This document shows positions 7,901-13,990 of a DNA stretch of 13,990 nucleotides, piece by piece; the stretch's first letter is position 1, and each line of letters starts with the position of its first letter. Source of the DNA: Calditrichota bacterium (lineage in GTDB: Bacteria; Zixibacteria; MSB-5A5; GN15; FEB-12); NCBI GenBank assembly GCA_030641085.1, contig DAOWIC010000307.1:1-13990 (forward strand). Reading direction: 5' to 3'. The position numbers and the translations under genes are program-made. The notes under the pieces were generated by a model. The model was not told where the DNA came from and did not search any database. It saw only the letters and a program-made list of their open reading frames with translations.

Positions 7901-8645
7901 CCGACTTTATATCTTCCGATACGACGGTTCGGCCTACGCTCAGCTCGAGGGGCAGCCGCACGGCGTGGCGTTTGTCGATCCCGTGACCTTCGGTACGCCG
8001 ATGGTTGCGAATCTGCTCGGTGATGACTACCCCGAGATAGCTTTCAGGGCCGGGCATATCCTTCCCGGAACCGGACCAGAGTTGCTTTATATCCTCGATC
8101 ACACCGCGACCCCGGTGGAGGGCTGGCCGATCCAGACGCCGACCAGTCCGGTGGAGGTCTGCGCCTCGACCCACGCTCCGCTGATCGATGACATTGATGG
8201 TGATAATCTCGTGGAACTGCTGTTGGTGAGCGACGACGATCAATTGCTGGTCTGGAATTTCGATGCCGCCTACAACAGCGGCCGCAACCGGGCCAAATTT
8301 CTGACCGATAACCTTAACACGAATATTTGGGGGGCGTGGGCCGATTCGAACGATTCATCGGACAATCCACCGCCGCTGCCGGTAACCGTGGCGCTGCGCC
8401 AGAATTATCCCAATCCGTTCAATCCGTCGACCACCATTCGCTTTGATCTGCCGGTGTCGACCCGCGCCAAACTCGATATCTTTAACATCCTCGGCCAGAA
8501 GGTCACGACATTGGTCAACACCGATATGCCGGCCGGGTATCACCGGATTGAGTTCGATGGCTCCAGTTATGCTTCCGGTCTGTATTTCTACCGGCTTGAG
8601 ACATCGACATGCACGCTGTCAAGAAAGATGATGCTGGTGAAATGA
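4959..8645 (+). CDS. secreted subtilisin-like (S8) protease with FG-GAP propeller and T9SS sorting domain
   Basis: This is a 1228-residue multidomain exported serine protease. Residues 1 to about 26 are a signal peptide (cleavage near STASVA). Residues 36-120 resemble an inhibitor-I9-type propeptide (GRFIVKL to YVEQDHYLQFF). The S8 domain spans about 125-485, with the complete triad Asp186 (IIDSGVD), His250 (DGHGTH) and Ser418 (DGTSMSTP), and oxyanion Asn338 (AAGNTG). A DDDHNGYVDD segment before the His is probably a calcium site. Residues 490-685 look like two Ig-like beta modules. Residues of about 690-1100 carry seven clear FG-GAP/VCBS-type repeats. Residues 1146-1228 are a T9SS type A sorting domain (LRQNYPNPFNPSTTIRF, LGQKV, GLYFYRLE). 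It is predicted to cross the outer membrane by T9SS and act at the cell surface or outside. No strong ribosome site precedes the ATG. An unusual stretch of about 40 residues (145-185) interrupts the region before the catalytic Asp. The next gene overlaps its stop. Confidence 0.92.
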   Translation: MRKIYRTSAYWIFLTLFGFCSTASVATEMPSGPVPGRFIVKLSATAKPDRMRLALAGGASLKKIGSLITSNEIVGADQWNRFYVYTSNDKTIDAPGLAAILGQDNFEYVEQDHYLQFFEFPTDALFDQQWYLHNYGQEYLGIERITGDDNDELVLKQGLAGNDVGVIAHYAAMPADQTRVIVAIIDSGVDLIHPELLGRFWVNADEIPYNNIDDDHNGYVDDTLGFDISGDELNIFNIIGDNDPTDEDGHGTHIAGIVASNWDGLGVAGMAPNADIMPIKILPNAILSVGAEGIMYAINSGAKVINISWGSPYESGIVREVLNLARQNGVFVCIAAGNTGDTERFYPAAYESSFVVGAGDSYGYMTDFSTYGAHIDIVAPGLDILSLRAAGTDLYAPSEPGVRIIDEDSLYYLSDGTSMSTPVVAGAAALLWSVRPDLPLDELEQALLHGATDMIDPHGTGENLVGPDTITGYGYLNVSSSLSLLDDDGIHLVQPVRGQRYTTDIEIMAGPVGGYSRGWLLEYSHGPGSEDWHHLAEGSSLPSDSILYLFDDHFVEGTINLRLVDDWGTVSVTSFTYVRRNITTMVSPLDDDRIKYDIPVTGSCYGPDFDSLTIYYRNGGEMTQLTSSTREVFDDEFYRWAVSGIDTGAYTLYLCGFYDAERFVDSASVYVESAFAAGWPQQMPGRGSITPVCADLDHDGTREIIIGTYNGLFVYGPQGEVREGFPVQPTEDMRCVPAIYDVDRDGEDEIIATSHDGIHVFNSDGSYADGWPQECYTGMIPNDYTFPNPTVTRLGLNEDSAIVIINKVGHILAYEFNGDSYFYSLEGLFTSFDPRIADGWGYGGYSSPFVTSTDMTGDGHMEVVASYSSPFPYSGVGLFEGRTGRPVNDWTSPLVVQAALIYGTALADLDGDDRLEIVSSGYDNSGIPHVWIKTNLNEDLPGWPQALPEVEDWLGAYPILADLDLDGVPEILCSFFEFDIARLYIFRYDGSAYAQLEGQPHGVAFVDPVTFGTPMVANLLGDDYPEIAFRAGHILPGTGPELLYILDHTATPVEGWPIQTPTSPVEVCASTHAPLIDDIDGDNLVELLLVSDDDQLLVWNFDAAYNSGRNRAKFLTDNLNTNIWGAWADSNDSSDNPPPLPVTVALRQNYPNPFNPSTTIRFDLPVSTRAKLDIFNILGQKVTTLVNTDMPAGYHRIEFDGSSYASGLYFYRLETSTCTLSRKMMLVK
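7018..8250 (+). repeat. protein-level FG-GAP/VCBS-like repeat array (predicted beta-propeller)
   Basis: Seven recurring units match the pattern [D/N]xDxDG-x3-E[IV][IVL]. Their cores read ADLDHDGTREIII, YDVDRDGEDEII, TDMTGDGHMEVV, ADLDGDDRLEIV, ADLDLDGVPEIL, ANLLGDDYPEIA and DDIDGDNLVELL. A degenerate unit near residue 795 (LGLNEDSAIVII) may be an eighth. Several cores keep a complete Asp-rich calcium loop; ANLLGDD does not. Such arrays form seven-bladed propellers in integrin-like and secreted bacterial proteins, where they mediate binding. The DNA itself is diverged, so this is not a recent tandem duplication. Confidence 0.8.
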
Positions 8646-10777
8646 AGAGAGCCTTGTTGACATTTGCGGCCCTGTGGCTGCTGGTATCTTCGCCGCGAGC
8701 CGAGTTTGACTCGATCCCGGATTACACCATCATGCGCTCGTCGATTGATGCCGTCACGATTGTCGACAGCTTCGCTCTGGCGGTCAGTGACGAGGGCGTC
8801 ACTCTGTTCAAGTTCAGCGATACCTCGGCGCAATTCAGTTTTGTCGACCAGCTCTATCTGGATATAGATGGCGGCAGGATGAAGCGCTTCGGCGACCGTC
8901 TGGTCCTGAAGTCGGCCGATAACAGGCTGAGCTTTTTCGATATTTCCAACCTGCCCGAGCTTACTTATCTGGGTGCGACCGAGTTTGACAGGATGTTTGC
9001 CGACTTCGTTATCGACGGCAGTCAGGTTTATCTTGCGGCATGGTTCGACGGTGTGCGGCTTTACGACATGCCGACGATCGGACAGGCTCAGTTTGTCGAT
9101 TCGAGCCTGAAGGGCATTCTCGTAACCCAGATCGATATTGACGGCGGTGTCTTGTGCGCGCTGGACGAGTACAACGGCATCGTGCGGTACAACCTCCAGA
9201 GCGACGGTATCGGACCCGCGCGCGACATCATGTATGTTCCCAAACGGGGCACGTCGTTCATCCATTATGATTCACTTTTCGCGATATTGACCTACGATGG
9301 TGTGCTGTTCGGCGATTTTGGAGGCGCCACGCCGCAGATTGTCGATTCTGTCACCGGCATCGCAGCACCCCGGAAGATATTCCTGACCGATAGAAAACTG
9401 GTGTTGCTTTCGGATCGCACCATGTGGCTGCTCGACCGTGACGGATTCCAGGTAACCGACAGTCTTATTCTGGAAGATAACCTGGCCGACGGCGATCTTT
9501 TTGTTATCAATGATCAGGATCACCTGATTCTTCCGAGCAGCATTGGCGGCATGACGGTTTTCAATCTTGATGACGCCAGCGTTCCGTACCAGGGAGTATA
9601 CCGGGCGGGGCATGTCAGCGACTTGCTTATCTACAACCAGAAGCTCTTCACCGGAGGTGTCTCCAACCCGGTGGATGTCTACGCCATTGGCGACTCGGCG
9701 CATGTCCTGCACGAGTATTCTATCTTTCCCGAACTGGACAGCGTGACAGCGATGGCGCACTGGCAGGATACGTTGATGATTCTGTACCCCGGCTTCAACA
9801 AAATTGCCGAGGTCCTGCGAAGTACCGAGGCCGACGAGTATCATCTGGAGCGCTCTATGACTGTACCCGCCGACGGTGTACGCGAGATGGAGTTTATCGA
9901 ACAGAAATTCGGCGACGATCGCCTGCTCACTATCCGTCGCCAGGATGTAATCGATGTTTACGGCTTCTCCGATTTGGGCTATATCGACTTGCTTAACCAG
10001 TGGACTTTCTTCGGGTCGGTTCAGACCCTTGCCACGCGGGGCTCATACGTTTATGTCGCCACCAGCACGCGTCAGGTTATCGAGTGCGAGATCAGCGAGG
10101 AGATCGATCTGATGTATCGATCGACAATCGGCCTGTCCGGTCTGGCGAATGACGTTGTCGTGGTGGGCGATCAGTTGATCGTGTTCCAGTGGGACCTGAT
10201 GTACCAGATCGACATATCAGTACCGGGAGCGATGGAACGGGTCGCGGTCGTATCGTTGCCGTATCCGGTGGTCGATGCCGGTCTCGACGGTGACCGGCTT
10301 TACACGGTCGGCCCGGAGGGGCTGATGGTATTCGATGTCACGCTCAACCAGCCGATCCTGATCGATCAGGGTGGACTGGGGGGTGAAATGATGGCGGTCG
10401 GCGACAACGTGATTGCTGTCTCCAGCGGCAGCGGTATTCATCTGTACTATCTCGGCGGCACTCCGACCGGCATTCCCAATAGTTCCGGTCTGGTTCCGGT
10501 CGACTACTCGCTCCTTCAAAATTATCCCAACCCGTTCAACCTCGAAACATCTATCCCTTATGCGCTGCCGCAAAAGGCTCAGGTAAAACTAACGATCTAC
10601 AACCTTCTCGGTCAGCGCGTGAAGGTGCTGGTTGACGGTGAGCAGTCAGCCGGGGAGTATATCGAATATTGGAACGGGACCACCGAGGGTGGGAAAGAAG
10701 TCGCCACGGGTTTGTATTTCTACCGGCTCGAAGCCGGCGACTATGTGAAATCGCACAAGATGCTGCTGCTCAAGTAG
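8642..10777 (+). CDS. secreted beta-propeller-like protein with T9SS sorting domain
   Basis: This is a 711-residue exported protein. The reading frame opens at 8609, but the ATG at 8642 overlaps the protease stop as ATGA and begins directly with a signal peptide (MKRALLTFAALWLLVSSPRA, cleavage before EF), so I use it. The GGTGA just upstream is too close to act well, which suggests translation coupled to the protease. Residues of about 22-610 consist of short repeats of beta-strand text, e.g. DGVRLYDMPTIG, RQVIECEIS, DGDRLYTVGPEGLMVFDV. The recurring pattern of a displayed value followed by a name resembles LVIVD or other propeller blades. Residues 624-711 are a T9SS type A domain (LLQNYPNPFNLETSIPY, LGQRV, GLYFYRLE). 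There is no catalytic motif. Co-expression with the protease suggests a partner or co-cargo role at the cell surface; this is inference. Confidence 0.85.
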   Translation: MKRALLTFAALWLLVSSPRAEFDSIPDYTIMRSSIDAVTIVDSFALAVSDEGVTLFKFSDTSAQFSFVDQLYLDIDGGRMKRFGDRLVLKSADNRLSFFDISNLPELTYLGATEFDRMFADFVIDGSQVYLAAWFDGVRLYDMPTIGQAQFVDSSLKGILVTQIDIDGGVLCALDEYNGIVRYNLQSDGIGPARDIMYVPKRGTSFIHYDSLFAILTYDGVLFGDFGGATPQIVDSVTGIAAPRKIFLTDRKLVLLSDRTMWLLDRDGFQVTDSLILEDNLADGDLFVINDQDHLILPSSIGGMTVFNLDDASVPYQGVYRAGHVSDLLIYNQKLFTGGVSNPVDVYAIGDSAHVLHEYSIFPELDSVTAMAHWQDTLMILYPGFNKIAEVLRSTEADEYHLERSMTVPADGVREMEFIEQKFGDDRLLTIRRQDVIDVYGFSDLGYIDLLNQWTFFGSVQTLATRGSYVYVATSTRQVIECEISEEIDLMYRSTIGLSGLANDVVVVGDQLIVFQWDLMYQIDISVPGAMERVAVVSLPYPVVDAGLDGDRLYTVGPEGLMVFDVTLNQPILIDQGGLGGEMMAVGDNVIAVSSGSGIHLYYLGGTPTGIPNSSGLVPVDYSLLQNYPNPFNLETSIPYALPQKAQVKLTIYNLLGQRVKVLVDGEQSAGEYIEYWNGTTEGGKEVATGLYFYRLEAGDYVKSHKMLLLK

Positions 10778-10820
10778 ACGTCTTGATCGCGTAGCGTATA
10801 CTCTTTTTGACAGGTGAAAG

Positions 10821-11930
10821 TTACTGCTTCGAGGCAGAGGAGTCCGGGCGTAGTTGCCGCAGGTCGATCTCGTAATATTGCCCGCTTTCGTCCGGGTCCG
10901 AGCGATCAACCTCAAACGGAATCGCTCCCGGCAAGCCGAGGCCACTGGAAAGGATCGCCTTGACCGCCTCGTATTGGGTCGGGTAGTAGACAGCGATCAG
11001 GACATGATCCCAGCATTCCGCCCGTGCCGGCAAGGCGTAAGAGGCGCGGGCCTCCATGCGGAACTCATAGGAGCCGGCCTTTTTGTAATACGCCCGCTGG
11101 ACAAAGATAGGGAAGTAGTTGGTGCCGGTGTTGACATAGCCGGAAAGCCCGGCCATCGCATAGTAGGGAAACTGCGTGCCGCCTCCGACGGCTTCGTCGA
11201 TCTGCACCTGGGCAGTGTTGGGACCGGTGGTCCCGCTCAACAGCAGGTAACACTTACCCAGCAGCAGGATATACCCGTCGGCCGGAGTGGTGATATCCAC
11301 TCTCACCAGATCGGACATTATCGTCGTGATCAGCGGCACCGCGTGGATGTTCGTATTGACCGCAATACCCGGTTCGTCGAGCAGTTCAGGGGCACTGATC
11401 GAACCCTCCGGAAGGATCACCGCCGTGTCGCCATCAAGCCCGCGCAGAATTACTTTCTCGGCTCCCTCCGAATCGTACAAAGTCAAGCTGCGGTTGTTGC
11501 CACTGGTCGCAATCGCGAGGGAATCATCCGCGTCGGTGACTCTCAGGCCGCCCGCGTTCAGGGCGTGGGGAGCGGATGTAAGTCGGGTCCGGGGTGATAT
11601 GATCTCGCCCGCCACCGTTATCTCGAGAAAAAGCGATTCGCCGGTGAAAATATCCGCCGGAAGAGGGGTCACCGAACCCAGCCGGTGATCAAACAGGCCG
11701 TCAACCGTGACAACCTGCCCGCTCTCCGACCAGAGCGCCTCGCCATCGGTTGAATCCGCAAAGAGGGAAAACACGAGGTCATGGCTGCCGTTGGTCACCG
11801 GCCGGTTCTCGGTGTCGACCAGCCGCCCCTGATAACTGATCAGGGCCGGGCCGGATGCGTGAGCCGAGCCGAGCAGGGCCAAAATTGTCAGGCAGAGGCG
11901 GACAATCAGTTTCTTGGCGTGGACAGTCAA
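10821..11930 (-). CDS. exported surface/fibre-like protein of unknown function
   Basis: This 369-residue protein starts at TTG (11930-11928), supported by AAGGAG five bases upstream. A signal peptide ends near SAHA in residues 1-26. Residues 27-125 form a module opening SGPALISYQGRLVDTENRPV and closing SPRTRLTSAPHALNAGG. I recognise this as an N-terminal module common in exported proteins of FCB-like and related bacteria, often placed before fibre-like repeats. Residues 130-180 (NNRSLTLYDSEGAEKVILRGLDGDTAVIL) resemble short fibre or shaft repeats. The rest (190-345) is a beta-rich domain rich in Tyr and Gly, ending in a hydrophilic tail. Unlike its neighbours it lacks the QNYPNPFN T9SS tail, so it would leave the cell by another route or stay periplasmic. 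It is convergent with the protease operon, 43 bases apart with no clear terminator between them. No enzymatic motif is seen. Confidence 0.75.
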   Translation of the reverse strand: MTVHAKKLIVRLCLTILALLGSAHASGPALISYQGRLVDTENRPVTNGSHDLVFSLFADSTDGEALWSESGQVVTVDGLFDHRLGSVTPLPADIFTGESLFLEITVAGEIISPRTRLTSAPHALNAGGLRVTDADDSLAIATSGNNRSLTLYDSEGAEKVILRGLDGDTAVILPEGSISAPELLDEPGIAVNTNIHAVPLITTIMSDLVRVDITTPADGYILLLGKCYLLLSGTTGPNTAQVQIDEAVGGGTQFPYYAMAGLSGYVNTGTNYFPIFVQRAYYKKAGSYEFRMEARASYALPARAECWDHVLIAVYYPTQYEAVKAILSSGLGLPGAIPFEVDRSDPDESGQYYEIDLRQLRPDSSASKQ

Positions 11931-11935
11931 TCAGT

Positions 11936-11941
11936 CTCCTT
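11936..11941 (-). promoter_or_regulatory. ribosome binding site supporting a TTG start
   Basis: On the minus strand AAGGAG lies five bases before the TTG at 11930-11928. No ATG or GTG candidate nearby has a comparable site, so it fixes the start of the fibre-like protein. Confidence 0.7.
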
Positions 11942-11980
11942 CAGTGGATTTTCCAACGGGCGCTTGTGGCCGCTTATTCC

Positions 11981-12010
11981 TTAATATCGGCATATTTCGC
12001 CTTTTGTCAA
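11981..12010 (-). promoter_or_regulatory. candidate sigma-70-type promoter for the minus-strand exported protein
   Basis: Read on the minus strand, TTGACA (12010-12005) is followed after 18 bases by TATTAA (11986-11981), about 50 bases before the start codon. The exact -35 match makes it credible; the -10 is 4 of 6. Confidence 0.45.
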
Positions 12011-12075
12011 TTCAGTTTGGGTAATTGATTCCGGCAATCGGGGGGGATTTTTTCCGCTAATTTGGCTCGAATGAT

Positions 12076-12104
12076 TTGCCAAATAAGATTTTCTTAACTA
12101 TGTT
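12076..12104 (+). promoter_or_regulatory. candidate promoter for gatE
   Basis: TTGCCA (12076-12081), then 17 bases, then TATGTT (12099-12104) lie about 85 bases before the gatE start in the divergent gap 11931-12187. The spacing is ideal but both boxes are imperfect. The remainder of the gap holds a run of seven G at about 12040 and an AT-rich patch, with no convincing structure. Confidence 0.35.
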
Positions 12105-12175
12105 CAGGGCCGAATATTCGAGCTGCCGACCCCTCTGTGATGCGCACAACCGGACAGATCCGGGCGGCTGCAAAC

Positions 12176-12180
12176 AGGAG
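12176..12180 (+). promoter_or_regulatory. ribosome binding site for gatE
   Basis: AGGAG lies 7 bases before the ATG at 12188. An in-frame ATG at 12140 would add 16 residues that would span this site, and it has no comparable Shine-Dalgarno, so 12188 is preferred. Confidence 0.7.
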
Positions 12181-12187
12181 AAGTTTT

Positions 12188-13990
12188 ATGATGACCCAAA
12201 GATCCGGCGCCAATAGATTCGATCCGGCTGCAAACTATGAGATCACCAAAAAGCGGGTCGGCTATGTCGAACGGGCCGATGCTTCCGAGGCGGTTTACCG
12301 CGACCTCGGTTTCAAATGCGGCCTGGAGATTCATCAGCAGCTTAAGACCGAAAAAAAACTGTTCTGCCGCTGTCCATCCGGCCTTTATCAAAACGACGGT
12401 GAGTACGATGCCGAAGTTATCCGCCATATGCGCCCGACCCTCAGTGAGCTGGGCGAATATGACGGCACCGCCCTGATGGAATTCAAGACAAAGAAAAACA
12501 TCACCTACCGCCTCAAGTACGAAACCGCCTGTACCTATGATATCGATGACACGCCGCCCTTTCCGATAAATCGCGAGGCGCTCGCCTACGCTCTGGAAAT
12601 TTCGCTGCTGTTGAAACAGAATATTGTCGGCGAGCTTCATATCACGCGCAAGCAGTATCTTGACGGCAGTATCCCGACCGGGTTCCAGCGGACCGGCATT
12701 ATCGGTATCGAGGGTGAAATCCCCCTGAAGAACAAGAAAGTTCGCCTGATCCAGCTAAGTCTCGAAGAAGACTCCTGCCGCGAGGTTTCCGATATCGGTC
12801 ACGAGCGCATCTACACAACCGACCGACTCGGCGTGCCGCTGATCGAAACAGTCACCCATCCGGAATTGCTGACTCCCGATGAAGCGGCCGAGGCCGCCCA
12901 TTATCTGCGCTTTGTTGTCCGCAGTACCGGCCGTGTTCGCACCGGCATCGGCGCCGCCCGCGAGGATGTCAATGTCAGTGTCACCGGCGGCACGCGGGTG
13001 GAAATCAAGGGTGTGGCTCACATTAGCTGGATCCCCGATTTGGTGCACAACGAGGCGTTCCGGCAGAAAGCGCTCCTGGATATCCGCGCCCTGCTGGCGG
13101 ACCGGGTCAAAAACAACGACCGGTGGAAAATCTCTTCAGACGAATTGAACTACGACGATCTTCCGACCGACTATGAGCCGATCAAACAGGCGCGCGCTGA
13201 GAAAAAACGCCTGATCGGGGTCAACCTGCCCGGGTTCAGGGGAGTCTTGTCGCATTTCACTCAGCCGGGTCACGTCTTTGCCGACGAACTAATCGGTCGC
13301 CTGAAAGTCATCGCCTGTCTCGACCGGCCCAACATGGTGCACTCCGAACAGCCTGAACCGGTGATTTCCACCGATCAGTGGGAGCGCATCGCCAAACGGC
13401 TGAAAGCCGGCTCGGATGATACACAGCTTTTGATATGGACCTCCGACGCCGACCTCAAATGCGCCCTCGAGACAATCGAAGAACGCTGTCAGATGGCGTT
13501 CGAGGGTGTCCCGAACGAGACCCGCAAGTCTCTAATCGACGGCACGACGATTTTCGAGCGCGTGCTTCCCGGCGCGGATCGCATGTATCCCGACACCGAC
13601 TCCGCCCCGATCTCGATCAGTGAGGAGATGATTGAGGAAGCTCGCCGGGCGTTGCCGACGGAGGTCTTCGAACAGATGGAACAGTTGCGCGAGTGGGGAG
13701 TGCCGGTCGATACCTGGACCTATATCCTGCGCAACAATCTGATGCCGACCATCCGCCGCATTGTGGCCGAGTGCGATCAGGCACCGGTCTTTGTCGGCAC
13801 TGTTTTCGGCCACACGCTCAAGCATTACGAGGGACAACTTGTCCCCGCGACCGAATTCAGCTACAACAAAGTGTACGGCCTGTTCAAATACATTCATGAC
13901 CAGAAGCTTGTCCCGGAGATTGTCCGGCCGATGTTGGCGGTGGTCTACGAGCATCCGAATATCCTGTTCGATTCGGTGCTGGTGACAATC
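12188..13990 (+). CDS. gatE: Glu-tRNA(Gln) amidotransferase subunit E (GatE), 3' end beyond the window
   Basis: The 601 visible codons remain open at the right edge. Archaeal GatE proteins are about 620-640 residues, so only the last part of the tail domain is missing. With GatD, GatE converts misacylated Glu-tRNA(Gln) to Gln-tRNA(Gln): the GatB/E kinase domain phosphorylates Glu on the tRNA, then amidates it with ammonia from the GatD asparaginase. Visible motifs are GLEIHQQL (45-52), Cys pair FCRC (59-62), RKQYLDGSIPTGFQRTG (154-170), LEEDS (192-196) and RTGIGAAREDVNVSV (251-265). A GAD (AspRS-like) insertion of roughly 345-445 follows, then GVPNETRKSLIDGTT (440-454) and PGADRMYPDTD (461-471), then the helical YqeY-like tail. 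The GAD insertion and the DGSxxxGFQRT form separate GatE from the common bacterial GatB. It is divergent from the minus-strand exported gene. gatD should be sought downstream or elsewhere. Finding it in a bacterial context is unusual. Confidence 0.92.
   Translation, partial: MMTQRSGANRFDPAANYEITKKRVGYVERADASEAVYRDLGFKCGLEIHQQLKTEKKLFCRCPSGLYQNDGEYDAEVIRHMRPTLSELGEYDGTALMEFKTKKNITYRLKYETACTYDIDDTPPFPINREALAYALEISLLLKQNIVGELHITRKQYLDGSIPTGFQRTGIIGIEGEIPLKNKKVRLIQLSLEEDSCREVSDIGHERIYTTDRLGVPLIETVTHPELLTPDEAAEAAHYLRFVVRSTGRVRTGIGAAREDVNVSVTGGTRVEIKGVAHISWIPDLVHNEAFRQKALLDIRALLADRVKNNDRWKISSDELNYDDLPTDYEPIKQARAEKKRLIGVNLPGFRGVLSHFTQPGHVFADELIGRLKVIACLDRPNMVHSEQPEPVISTDQWERIAKRLKAGSDDTQLLIWTSDADLKCALETIEERCQMAFEGVPNETRKSLIDGTTIFERVLPGADRMYPDTDSAPISISEEMIEEARRALPTEVFEQMEQLREWGVPVDTWTYILRNNLMPTIRRIVAECDQAPVFVGTVFGHTLKHYEGQLVPATEFSYNKVYGLFKYIHDQKLVPEIVRPMLAVVYEHPNILFDSVLVTI

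Noticed and set aside
8609..8641. Longer start for the second T9SS cargo at 8609
   Set aside because: The added residues (MHAVKKDDAGE) precede the signal peptide and lie within the protease tail; the ATG at 8642 starts cleanly with a signal peptide and forms an ATGA overlap.
10778..10820. Bidirectional terminator in the 43-base convergent gap
   Set aside because: A short T-run (CTCTTTTTG) is present but no inverted repeat precedes it on either strand.
12188..13990. Reading this gene as bacterial GatB
   Set aside because: GatB lacks the GAD insertion and the GVPxETRK/PGAxRMYP segment present here, and has RKNYFYPDLPKGYQ-like text in place of RKQYLDGSIPTGFQ.

Overview
The window is a moderately GC-rich, gene-dense piece of a bacterial chromosome. 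It is most likely from the Fibrobacterota-Chlorobiota-Bacteroidota (FCB) superphylum or one of its uncultured relatives; a Zixibacteria-, Marinimicrobia- or KSB1-like lineage is my inference. The main evidence is two large exported proteins that end in the type IX secretion (T9SS/Por) sorting domain with the hallmark QNYPNPFN segment. Both ends of the window cut through genes.

Layout. (1) 3-695: the C-terminal part of an M24-family metallopeptidase (Xaa-Pro aminopeptidase type). Its stop overlaps the start of an exported, probably lipid-anchored fibronectin type III protein (692-1540). (2) 1799-4735: a compact same-strand cluster of a stand-alone NAD+ synthase-like ATP pyrophosphatase, an acyl carrier protein, and an AMP-forming acyl ligase. 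The ligase probably loads the carrier. The NadE-like protein carries an insertion and altered substrate motifs, so it may be a pathway-specific amide-forming enzyme rather than housekeeping NadE. (3) 4959-10777: a 1228-residue secreted subtilisin-like protease with an FG-GAP-type beta-propeller and a T9SS tail. It overlaps by an ATGA junction a 711-residue secreted beta-propeller-like protein with the same kind of tail. (4) 11930-10821, minus strand: an exported surface/fibre-like protein without the T9SS tail, convergent with the previous operon. (5) 12188 to the right edge: a nearly complete GatE, the tRNA-dependent Glu-tRNA(Gln) amidotransferase subunit regarded as archaeal, transcribed divergently from (4).

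The two most notable points are the archaeal-type GatE in a bacterial neighbourhood and the NadE-like/ACP/acyl-ligase trio. I see no tRNA, rRNA, CRISPR array, insertion sequence or phage gene. The three larger intergenic gaps (1541-1798, 4736-4958, 11931-12187) are all under 300 bases and hold only promoter-like elements, ribosome binding sites and weak hairpins.
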